From: Propionibacteriaceae bacterium UBA6238
GTDB lineage: Bacteria; Actinomycetota; Actinomycetes; Propionibacteriales; Propionibacteriaceae
Assembly: GCA_002441465.1 (NCBI GenBank)
Contig: DJWE01000059.1
Span: 1 to 8,972 of the forward strand
Length of the DNA stretch: 8,972 nucleotides
Reading direction: 5' to 3'
Below are positions 1 through 5,905 of the stretch, in pieces. The first letter of the stretch is position 1; each line of letters begins with the position of its first letter. Both the position numbers and the translations under genes were made by a program. The notes beneath the pieces are model-generated. The model searched no databases. It worked only from the letters and a program-made list of their open reading frames with translations, and was not told where the DNA came from.

Positions 1-1
1 A

Positions 2-1525
2 TCCACAGGTTCTGATCATTGCTCCGGCATCGACGCCGGCACCACTGGCTGCAAGACCGTTGTCTTCGACCTCGACGGCAACGTCCTCGGTCAGGACTAT
101 CGCGAGTATCCCTGCATCTACCCGGGCCCTGGCCTGGTCGAACAGACCTACCAGGACATCGTCCCGCCGCTGATCGAATCCTGCCGAGCCGCAATCACCA
201 ACTCCGGGGTTCCTGCTACGGAGATCCGGGCGGTTGCGTTCTCCACCCAAGCGCCCCTGCAAGCACTGGTCGACGGTGACGGCAGGCTAATTCGGCCCTT
301 CCTCGGTTGGCAGGACCTGCGCGGCGCGCCCTACATTCCGAAGCTACGAGAGGCCTACACGCCGGATCGCTTCTACCAGGAGACAGGCGACCCGTTGGGC
401 ACGAACAGCGCCGCACCCAAGTGGGCCTGGCTGCGGGACAACGAGCCTGAGAACTGGGCCCAGGCCGAGTGGTTCCTCTCCGAGCAGGAGTTCCTGCTGA
501 AGGAGTGGGGTGCCGAGGAGTACTGGACCGACCTGTCCAGTGCCTCGCGTGAAGGCATGCTTGACGTAGATGCGATGGACTGGTCCAAGGGCGTCCATGA
601 CCTGATCGGGCTCCCGCTCGCAAAGCGGGCCAAAGTGGCCACCGAACCGGGAAAGGTGGTGGGCACGATCGGCGCCGACTTGGCGCGCAGCACCGGCTTG
701 GCCGAAGGCACGCTGCTGTGCATGGGGGCACACGACCAGAACTGCTCGACCTTCGGTGGTGGAGCGGTTCACGGCGGCGACTGCGTGATGGTGATCGGCA
801 CTTTCGGCTCCTGCTATGTCGTCATGGACGAGTCAAGGCGAGACCCGAACCGCAAGCTTGTCGTGAAGCCGAACCACGGCATGGGGAACTGGACGATCGA
901 GGCCTTTTCGAACACCTCAGCTTCGGCCTTCCGTTGGTACCGCGACACCTTCTGCGATCTGGAGATCGCAGCAGGCCGGGTCGGCGGAGTGGATCCCTAC
1001 GATCTGATCACGAGGCAAGCTGCCCGCTCCGCCATCGGGGCCAACGGCGTCACCTTCCTCCCCTATCTCGGTGGGGCGTCTGGAGCAAGGCAGAATCCGG
1101 CCGCGAGGGCCGACTTCTTCGGCATGACCCTGGGCACCACGAAGGGCGACATCGCCCGAGCAGTCCTGGAGGGCGTCTCGTTCGAGATGCGGGACATCAT
1201 CGACGCCCAACTCGCCGCAGGGATCGAGGTCCCGACCATCCGCCTTGTTGGCGGCGCAGCGAAATCACCGATGTGGTCGCAGTTGCTCGCCGACATCTTC
1301 CAGCGCCCGATCGACATCCTGCGGACCACCGAGGCGGGCTGCCTCGGTGCCGCGATGTACGCCGGTGTCGGAGCCGGCCTCTACGGCTCCTGCGAAGAAG
1401 CTGCCGAGCGGGCCGTGGCTGTGGTCAACCGCTACAAGCCGGATCCGAGTACGGCGAGCGCGTACGACGCAGCCTTCGCCCGGTTCGTGGAGGTCTACGA
1501 GGCACTGGACGCGCAAGTCTTCTGA
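2..1525 (+). CDS. FGGY-family carbohydrate kinase (xylulokinase-like), 5'-partial
   Basis: Likely phosphorylates a ketose or polyol with ATP in the cytoplasm; xylulose to xylulose 5-phosphate is the simplest fit with the neighbouring transketolase. The frame is open from base 2 to a TGA at 1523-1525 (507 visible codons; the family is usually about 500). Seen: the N-terminal phosphate-binding motif GIDAGTTG near visible residue 9, the GAHDQN segment with the probable catalytic Asp near residue 245, a LPYLGGASG segment near 353, and the C-terminal nucleotide-binding VGGAAKSPMW near 416 followed by EAGCLGAAMYAG. No ATG, GTG or TTG lies in frame before GIDAGTTG, so the start is outside the window or the first bases are frameshifted. 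It converges on the aldolase/phosphatase pair. The sugar specificity (xylulose, ribulose, erythritol, apulose and others) cannot be read from these motifs, so no symbol is given. Confidence 0.9.
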   Translation, partial: STGSDHCSGIDAGTTGCKTVVFDLDGNVLGQDYREYPCIYPGPGLVEQTYQDIVPPLIESCRAAITNSGVPATEIRAVAFSTQAPLQALVDGDGRLIRPFLGWQDLRGAPYIPKLREAYTPDRFYQETGDPLGTNSAAPKWAWLRDNEPENWAQAEWFLSEQEFLLKEWGAEEYWTDLSSASREGMLDVDAMDWSKGVHDLIGLPLAKRAKVATEPGKVVGTIGADLARSTGLAEGTLLCMGAHDQNCSTFGGGAVHGGDCVMVIGTFGSCYVVMDESRRDPNRKLVVKPNHGMGNWTIEAFSNTSASAFRWYRDTFCDLEIAAGRVGGVDPYDLITRQAARSAIGANGVTFLPYLGGASGARQNPAARADFFGMTLGTTKGDIARAVLEGVSFEMRDIIDAQLAAGIEVPTIRLVGGAAKSPMWSQLLADIFQRPIDILRTTEAGCLGAAMYAGVGAGLYGSCEEAAERAVAVVNRYKPDPSTASAYDAAFARFVEVYEALDAQVF

Positions 1526-1532
1526 ATTCGCC

Positions 1533-1581
1533 GGTGACCGCGGGAGTGGAGCTGAGAATCGCGCTCGCTTCCGCGGTCATC
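1533..1581 (+). terminator. Inverted repeat downstream of the kinase gene, possible terminator
   Basis: TGACCGCGG (1535-1543) is matched perfectly by CCGCGGTCA (1571-1579). The stem extends to 11 pairs with one G-U at 1533-1534/1580-1581. The loop is long (27 bases) and no T-run follows, so this is not a textbook intrinsic terminator. Its position 8 bases after the kinase stop supports a role in ending transcription or stabilising the 3' end. Confidence 0.4.
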
Positions 1582-1629
1582 CGTCAAGCATCAGCGGAAA
1601 CTGGGTTGGCACGCTCGGGCCGGCTCGAT

Positions 1630-1648
1630 CCTTCTCGACAGGAGAAGG
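1630..1648. terminator. Hairpin between convergent genes, possible bidirectional terminator
   Basis: CCTTCTC (1630-1636) and GAGAAGG (1642-1648) form a perfect 7-pair stem around the 5-base loop GACAG. It lies between the convergent kinase and HAD genes and could act for both strands. Flanking GGGCC (1618-1622) and GGCCC (1647-1651) could add an outer stem. There is no T-run on either side. Confidence 0.4.
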
Positions 1649-1771
1649 CCCGGTTGGCGCGGAAGTAGGCGCGTCGCAGGCAGGCGCCTCCCACCGCTCC
1701 GCTGAGACTCCCCCTGAGCTGCGACTTCCTCCCAAGGCCGAGTGGCGGCTGAGTGCTGTGACGTGAGTTGC

Positions 1772-2548
1772 CTACGACCGCCGCTCGATCAAGCGGCTCA
1801 GACCTTCCACGTCCACCAAGCCTGCGCGAGCCACACCGTGGGGGTCGCGCACGATCTGAGCAGGCCTCGTTGGCTCGCCCAGGTCGGAGACCACCGCGGC
1901 GGCGGCACTGAAGTCGTCGTCTCGCGTGTAGCTCGACGGCGTGACCACAGTGAGAAGCCCCGCCGCAGTCGCGGCCTGCAGGCCCACCGCGCTGTCTTCC
2001 ACGACCACGCAGGCGTCCGGGCTGGCCGGCAAGTCCTGCAGAGCGCGAAGGTAGATGTCTGGGGCTGGCTTCTTGTGGGCAACGATGTCCCCGGCGAACA
2101 CGGCTACCCGCTGGACGTTGTCAGGGCCCACGGCTTGCTGCAGCACGGCAAGGACCGAGGACTCAGCAGAGGTCGACGCCACGGCGACACGCCATCCAGT
2201 GCTGAGCGCCTCGTCAACAAGCCGCCGCACCCCGGGCCGCGCGGGCACCGCGCCGTCCCTCACGAGTGCGCTGAACAACTCGGACTTGCGCCGATGCCAG
2301 CGGCCGATCAATTCGGTCAGCACGTGAGTCTCGGTGGGCAGCCCCAACGAACGGGCACGCTCATCGGTGATGAAGGCGCGAAGTCGCTCCTTGCCGCCAC
2401 CGATTCGAACGAGGTCGGCGTACTGCTCTTCGCTCCACCGGATCGGTAGGCCGATCTCTGCGAAGAGCAGGTTGAATGCGACCAGGTGCCCGTCACGCTC
2501 AGTATCGGCCAGGACGCCGTCGCAGTCGAAGATGAGGGCTCTAGGCAT
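1772..2548 (-). CDS. HAD-superfamily phosphatase, CbbY-like
   Basis: A predicted cytoplasmic sugar-phosphate phosphatase of 258 residues, class IA HAD with a helical cap. Seen: motif I DCDGVLADTE (nucleophile Asp8, acid Asp10), motif II Ser125 in VASTS, motif III Lys in AHKKPAPDIY (159-160), and motif IV VVVEDSAVGLQAA (Glu184, Asp185). The cap carries DGHLVAFN and IGGGKERL (49-56). From memory, these resemble CbbY proteins, which remove the 1-phosphate from xylulose 1,5-bisphosphate; that substrate is inferred here. The ATG at 2548 is chosen because the protein then opens with MPRALIFDCDG, as the family does, and it overlaps the end of the aldolase gene by 8 bases, implying translational coupling. 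Alternatives are a beta-phosphoglucomutase-like mutase, or a phosphatase for other sugar bisphosphates made by the aldolase. Confidence 0.88.
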   Translation of the reverse strand: MPRALIFDCDGVLADTERDGHLVAFNLLFAEIGLPIRWSEEQYADLVRIGGGKERLRAFITDERARSLGLPTETHVLTELIGRWHRRKSELFSALVRDGAVPARPGVRRLVDEALSTGWRVAVASTSAESSVLAVLQQAVGPDNVQRVAVFAGDIVAHKKPAPDIYLRALQDLPASPDACVVVEDSAVGLQAATAAGLLTVVTPSSYTRDDDFSAAAAVVSDLGEPTRPAQIVRDPHGVARAGLVDVEGLSRLIERRS

Positions 2549-3407
2549 CAGGGAGAGTCCGTCCTGCGGAGCCGAACACCTCGAAGTAGTGAGTGGCCAT
2601 TGCACGAACCACTCCCGCTACGCTCCGGAACATCGACGGGGGATCCCATTCGTCTCGCTCCGACGCGCCTTTGAGGAAATCGTAGGCGGCGCGCATGTAG
2701 GTCTGCTTGAGGTCGGTGGAGATGTTGATCTTCGACACCCCGGCGGCGATCAGCAGACGGAACTCGGCCTGGGTCAGACCGGTTCCACCGTGCAGGACGA
2801 CCGGCTTGTCGGTAAGACGACGGAACTGGCGGACACGCTCGGGAAGTAGTGTCGGGCGTCCTGCGTACCGGCCGTGAGCGGTTCCGAGTTGGGGCGCCAG
2901 AAGGTCGACGCCACAAGACGTTGCGGCCTCGACGAGTTGCTCGGGTGTGTAGGAGTGAACCAGAACGTCGGAACCCACACCATCCTCCACGCCCACGATG
3001 TTCTCGATCTCCGACTCGACCTCAACCCCCACGGCATGAGCAGACTGAACGATCTGAGCCGTTTCCGCCACAGCCTTGTCGAACGGGCGGTCCGACGCGT
3101 CGAACAGGACCGACGACCAACCCGCAGCGATGACCTTCTCGATCCAGGCGATGTCAGGACAGTGATCCAGGTGCAGCGCGGCGTTCACAGCCCTACCCCG
3201 CACCGCGGCATCGAACATCGCGCCGATCAGATCGACACCGAGGTCACGCGCTGTCTTGAGTGACGCTTGGATGATCACAGGTGAATTCGCGACCTCGGCC
3301 GCTTCGATGACGGCGCGCAGGCTCACCTCGTCGACGATGTTGAACGCCGGGACGGCGTATCCGTGGTCCTGTGCGTGGCGGACCATAGCGAGTGTTGAAG
3401 CGCGCAT
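2541..3407 (-). CDS. Class II (zinc) fructose/tagatose-bisphosphate aldolase family protein
   Basis: A 288-residue class II aldolase, the usual length for GatY/KbaY/FbaA-type enzymes, which reversibly join dihydroxyacetone phosphate to an aldehyde. Seen: LHLDHC (His79, catalytic Asp81, metal His82), the Glu-rich VESEIENIVG (130-139), TAHGRY with metal His178, LHGGTG with metal His206, and the phosphate-binding KINISTDLK (226-234). The ATG at 3407 is preferred because GAGGAAGG lies just upstream; the ATG at 3422 would leave no room for a ribosome site, and the longer frame to 3449 adds a non-family tail. The gene is first in a two-gene unit with the CbbY-like phosphatase, 241 bases from the transketolase operon. 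The motifs do not tell whether it uses fructose, tagatose, sedoheptulose or a pentulose bisphosphate. Confidence 0.92.
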   Translation of the reverse strand: MRASTLAMVRHAQDHGYAVPAFNIVDEVSLRAVIEAAEVANSPVIIQASLKTARDLGVDLIGAMFDAAVRGRAVNAALHLDHCPDIAWIEKVIAAGWSSVLFDASDRPFDKAVAETAQIVQSAHAVGVEVESEIENIVGVEDGVGSDVLVHSYTPEQLVEAATSCGVDLLAPQLGTAHGRYAGRPTLLPERVRQFRRLTDKPVVLHGGTGLTQAEFRLLIAAGVSKINISTDLKQTYMRAAYDFLKGASERDEWDPPSMFRSVAGVVRAMATHYFEVFGSAGRTLPDA

Positions 3408-3521
3408 CCGAGCCTTCCTCATCCTCTTGGTGTGCGGTTGAAGCCCCACTCAGTTCCCCGTTGAACCACCGCCGCCGGCGGAAGGGATTGTTGAGCGCGA
3501 GCGGCGGACTTGGGCCGGACG

Positions 3522-3544
3522 AGTCGTGTCGGACACTTGCGACT
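3522..3544. repeat. Nested inverted repeat in the aldolase leader
   Basis: AGTCG (3522-3526) pairs with CGACT (3540-3544), enclosing the perfect palindrome TGTCGGACA (3527-3535). It would lie in the 5' leader of the aldolase mRNA if transcription starts near 3550. It could be an RNA hairpin or a regulator site. Another palindrome, CCGCCGGCGG, lies at 3472-3481 in the same leader. The function is unknown. Confidence 0.3.
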
Positions 3545-3558
3545 GAATCCGCCTGACC

Positions 3559-3599
3559 TAACTAGCATTGTCTATTCACGATTAGTCTAGCATGTACAA
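3559..3599 (-). promoter_or_regulatory. Candidate promoter/operator region for the aldolase-phosphatase unit
   Basis: This is an AT-richer island in GC-rich DNA, read leftward. Possible elements are TGTACA (3593-3598) and TAGACA (3569-3574) with 18-base spacing. There are also two TGC-preceded (extended) -10-like hexamers, TAGACT (3584-3589) and TAGTTA (3559-3564). Which is used cannot be decided. The minus-strand TTGTACAT (3592-3599) equals half of the palindrome at the transaldolase promoter, and TAGACAA recurs at the regulator's own site (7550-7556). Shared control by the GntR protein is therefore an inference. Confidence 0.4.
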
Positions 3600-3648
3600 C
3601 ATTGCCCCGCGAGCCAGAACGGGCCTCAGGTGTTCCACCATGCCTCCT

Positions 3649-4596
3649 CTAGCCAACCGGCACCTTCAGCTGAGCCATACTTCGGATTCGCGCTGCAATC
3701 CCATCGACGTCGAGGCCGTACCGAGCGGTGATCTCCGCATACCGGCCACTCGGCACGTATGCGTGTGGCACTGCCAGGCGATCGACGATGACGCCAGGCA
3801 CACCAGACAGCAGTTCGCACACGGCACTGCCCAGCCCCCCTCGGATGTAGTGCTCCTCGACGGTGAGAACCCTGCCCGTACGCATGGCCGAAGTGATGAT
3901 CGCCTCCTCGTCAAGGGGCACGACTGTCCCCAGCCCCAGGAGGTCGACGTCCACTTCCTCGCTGACAAGATCCACCGCGTCGAGGACTCTCGGCGTGACG
4001 TAGCCGGTGGAAATGACGGTGAGCCCGGACCCTTCTCGGAGCCGCTTCGCCTGCCCGATGACGAAGGTGTCGCCGGGGAAGATCTGGGGGATCGGATCAT
4101 TCCCGATGCGCATGTACACCGGGCCCTCATGCTTCAGCATGGCTGCCACCGCACCACGGATCTCGGCAGGATCCTGTGGAGCGAGCACCACCACTCCCGG
4201 AATCATCCGGGTCAACGCGTAGTCCTCAAGTGAGTGGTGGGTGGCACCCAGGTCCGAATAGGTGAAGCCACCGTTGCGTCCGACGATCTTCACGTTCTGG
4301 CCCATGTAGCCCACGTCATTCCGGAAGGCCTCGAAGTTCCGGCAAGTGACGAACGGAGCGATGGCGCAGAACACCGGGATGAATCCGAACGTGGACAGTC
4401 CGGACGCCACGCCGGTCACGCCGTGCTCCTGAATGCCGAACTCCAGATATCGCTCGGGGTGAGTCTTGGCAAAGCCCCCAAGTCCGGACGACCCACCGCT
4501 GTCTGCGGACAGAACGACCACTCGCGGATCCGCATCGCCGGCCTCGGCCACAGCCTTTCCGAAGGTCACGCGCGGGTCCTGGACCTCGCCGATCAT
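3649..4596 (-). CDS. Transketolase, C-terminal (pyrimidine-binding) subunit
   Basis: The second half of a split, thiamine-diphosphate-dependent transketolase, 315 residues, as usual for the beta chain. With the N-terminal subunit it moves a two-carbon ketol unit between sugar phosphates. Seen: FGIQEHGVTGVASGL with the cofactor-activating Glu57 (most relatives read IAEQ rather than IQEH), Phe/Arg residues around FVTCRNFEAFR (82-92), NVKIVGRNGG (101-110) and ATHHSLED (118-125), followed by the C-terminal swivel domain (about 190-310) with GLGTVVPLDEE and TVEEHYIRGGLG. The ATG at 4596 is chosen because it overlaps the upstream stop as ATGA; the ORF could start at 4641, but only by running deep into the partner gene. 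It is the last gene of the operon, with 241 bases before the aldolase start. The substrates may be non-standard. Confidence 0.93.
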   Translation of the reverse strand: MIGEVQDPRVTFGKAVAEAGDADPRVVVLSADSGGSSGLGGFAKTHPERYLEFGIQEHGVTGVASGLSTFGFIPVFCAIAPFVTCRNFEAFRNDVGYMGQNVKIVGRNGGFTYSDLGATHHSLEDYALTRMIPGVVVLAPQDPAEIRGAVAAMLKHEGPVYMRIGNDPIPQIFPGDTFVIGQAKRLREGSGLTVISTGYVTPRVLDAVDLVSEEVDVDLLGLGTVVPLDEEAIITSAMRTGRVLTVEEHYIRGGLGSAVCELLSGVPGVIVDRLAVPHAYVPSGRYAEITARYGLDVDGIAARIRSMAQLKVPVG

Positions 4597-5447
4597 GACG
4601 CCACCAACCCGGCCTGGGCGGTCTGAATCGCCACCTCGCACTCCTCTATTGCTACGGCCAACTCCGCTGGGCTCGGCTTCCAGTAGTGAGATGACACCGC
4701 ACCCTCGATGGCGGAGATCCCCTTTCCCTTCACGGTTCTGGCGATGATCGCCGACGGCTTCCCGGCTTCGAGCGGCAACTGGTCCAGGGCATCTGCCACG
4801 CTGGCCATGTCGTTGCCGTCAATCACGAGGGTCGCCCAGCCGAAGGCCTCGAACTTCGCCGCGATTGACTCCATGCCCATGACGTCCGCAGTCGGGCCGC
4901 TGATCTGCAAGCCGTTGACATCAACGAAGACTGTGAGTTGGTCGAGCCGGTGATGGGCCGCGATCGCCGCCCCCTCCCAGTTCGAACCTTCGGGAAGCTC
5001 GCCGTCGCCCATCACCACGAAGACCCGCGATCCCACGCCGGCCAGGCGTGCACCCAGGGCCATTCCGCACGCGATCGGGAGGCCATGGCCCAAGGCCCCG
5101 GTGTTCGCCTCGATGCCGGGCAGCTTGTGCATGTCCGGATGGCCTGAAAGCGCCGACCCGGTCTGGCCGTAGGTGTCGAGGATGCTCTCGGGAACCAGAC
5201 CGGCCTCGGCGAGCACCGCGTACTGCGCCAGCGCCTTGTGCCCGGCCGAGAGCAGAAAGCGATCCCGGTCGACGGAAGCAAGCATTCCTGGACTCAACTG
5301 CATGGCTCTTCGGTAGACACCGACCACCATGTCGATTGCAGACAACGCCCCGCCGACATGTCCGGCGTGATGTGCCTCCAGCATGCGCAGGACGAACCTG
5401 CGTGCGCGGGCGGCAGCGAGTTCAAGCGCAGCGATATCGCTCGTCAT
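4593..5447 (-). CDS. Transketolase, N-terminal (ThDP pyrophosphate-binding) subunit
   Basis: The first half of the split transketolase, 284 residues. Seen: AHHAGHVGGALS with substrate-site His30, SAGHKALAQYAVLAE (68-81), SGHPDM (101-106), ANTGALGHGLPIACGMALGA (114-133), the metal/ThDP motif GDGELPEGSNWE (147-158) ending at Asn178 in VDVNGLQ, and TVKGKGI (238-244). Ordinary split transketolases usually read SKGHA and STGSLGQGL where this one has SAGHK and NTGALGHGL, so it is a divergent member. The ATG at 5447 shares the bases ATGA with the isomerase stop; upstream extension to 5855 would only overlap the isomerase gene out of frame. Specialised relatives (apulose-4-phosphate or sulfo-sugar transketolases) use the same split layout, so the substrate is open. 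Confidence 0.93.
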   Translation of the reverse strand: MTSDIAALELAAARARRFVLRMLEAHHAGHVGGALSAIDMVVGVYRRAMQLSPGMLASVDRDRFLLSAGHKALAQYAVLAEAGLVPESILDTYGQTGSALSGHPDMHKLPGIEANTGALGHGLPIACGMALGARLAGVGSRVFVVMGDGELPEGSNWEGAAIAAHHRLDQLTVFVDVNGLQISGPTADVMGMESIAAKFEAFGWATLVIDGNDMASVADALDQLPLEAGKPSAIIARTVKGKGISAIEGAVSSHYWKPSPAELAVAIEECEVAIQTAQAGLVAS

Positions 5448-5887
5448 GCTGTCTCGCCGTGCTCGAACTCGACGATTGCCGCAACTTTCTCTGCGCTGCG
5501 CGAGCGCGGGTCGAACGTCTGGCCCAAGTATTCTTCGAGCAAGCATTTGGCGACCTCGGCTCCGGTCACCTGAGCCCCCATGGCGATCAGATTCGCGCTG
5601 TTGCTGAGTTGAGCTCGACGGGCCTGATAGACGTCGCTCACGAGCGCGCAGTACGCGCCGGGCACCTTGTTGGCCGCGATGGACACCCCGATACCCGTGC
5701 CGCAGAGCAGGACTCCGCGATCCACTTCCTTCCCCACTACAGCCCTGGCCACGTTGATGGCCGTATGAGCGTAGATCGGGTCGTCCGAACCGTAGTCGAC
5801 CGCGGTGTGGCCCAGCGTGGCCGCGTGAGCCATCAATGTAGCCCGCAACTCGCAAGCGTTGGGGTCAGAGCCGAAGCCGATGATCAT
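5444..5887 (-). CDS. RpiB/LacAB-family sugar-phosphate isomerase
   Basis: An aldose-ketose isomerase of 147 residues, the normal RpiB size. In the standard pentose-phosphate pathway RpiB interconverts ribose 5-phosphate and ribulose 5-phosphate. Seen: the RpiB core LLCGTGIGVSIAANKVPG, with the catalytic base Cys62 and the GTGIG anion loop, and the later SNSANLIAMGAQVTG (95-109). Unusual: the family motif SDHAG is SDPNA here (7-11), the ring-opening His of E. coli-type enzymes (in CHDxYSA) is Ser84 in VSDVYQA, and the C-terminal GGRHxRR is replaced by DPRSRS. These changes point to a substrate other than ribose 5-phosphate, perhaps one that does not cyclise, such as a tetrose derivative (inference). 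The start ATG at 5887 follows AGAGGA; the gene sits 18 bases after the transaldolase-like gene and overlaps the transketolase gene by ATGA. Confidence 0.88.
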   Translation of the reverse strand: MIIGFGSDPNACELRATLMAHAATLGHTAVDYGSDDPIYAHTAINVARAVVGKEVDRGVLLCGTGIGVSIAANKVPGAYCALVSDVYQARRAQLSNSANLIAMGAQVTGAEVAKCLLEEYLGQTFDPRSRSAEKVAAIVEFEHGETA

Positions 5888-5905
5888 TGCCTTGAATCCT
5901 CTTTC

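Noticed and set aside
718..1668. Plus-strand 316-codon frame overlapping the kinase in another frame
   Set aside because: Arg-rich out-of-frame shadow of the kinase gene with no domain signature.
3649..5447. Assignment as apulose-4-phosphate transketolase (AptAB)
   Set aside because: The split layout and a nearby FGGY kinase match, but no apiose isomerase is visible and the motifs alone cannot separate this from other split transketolases.
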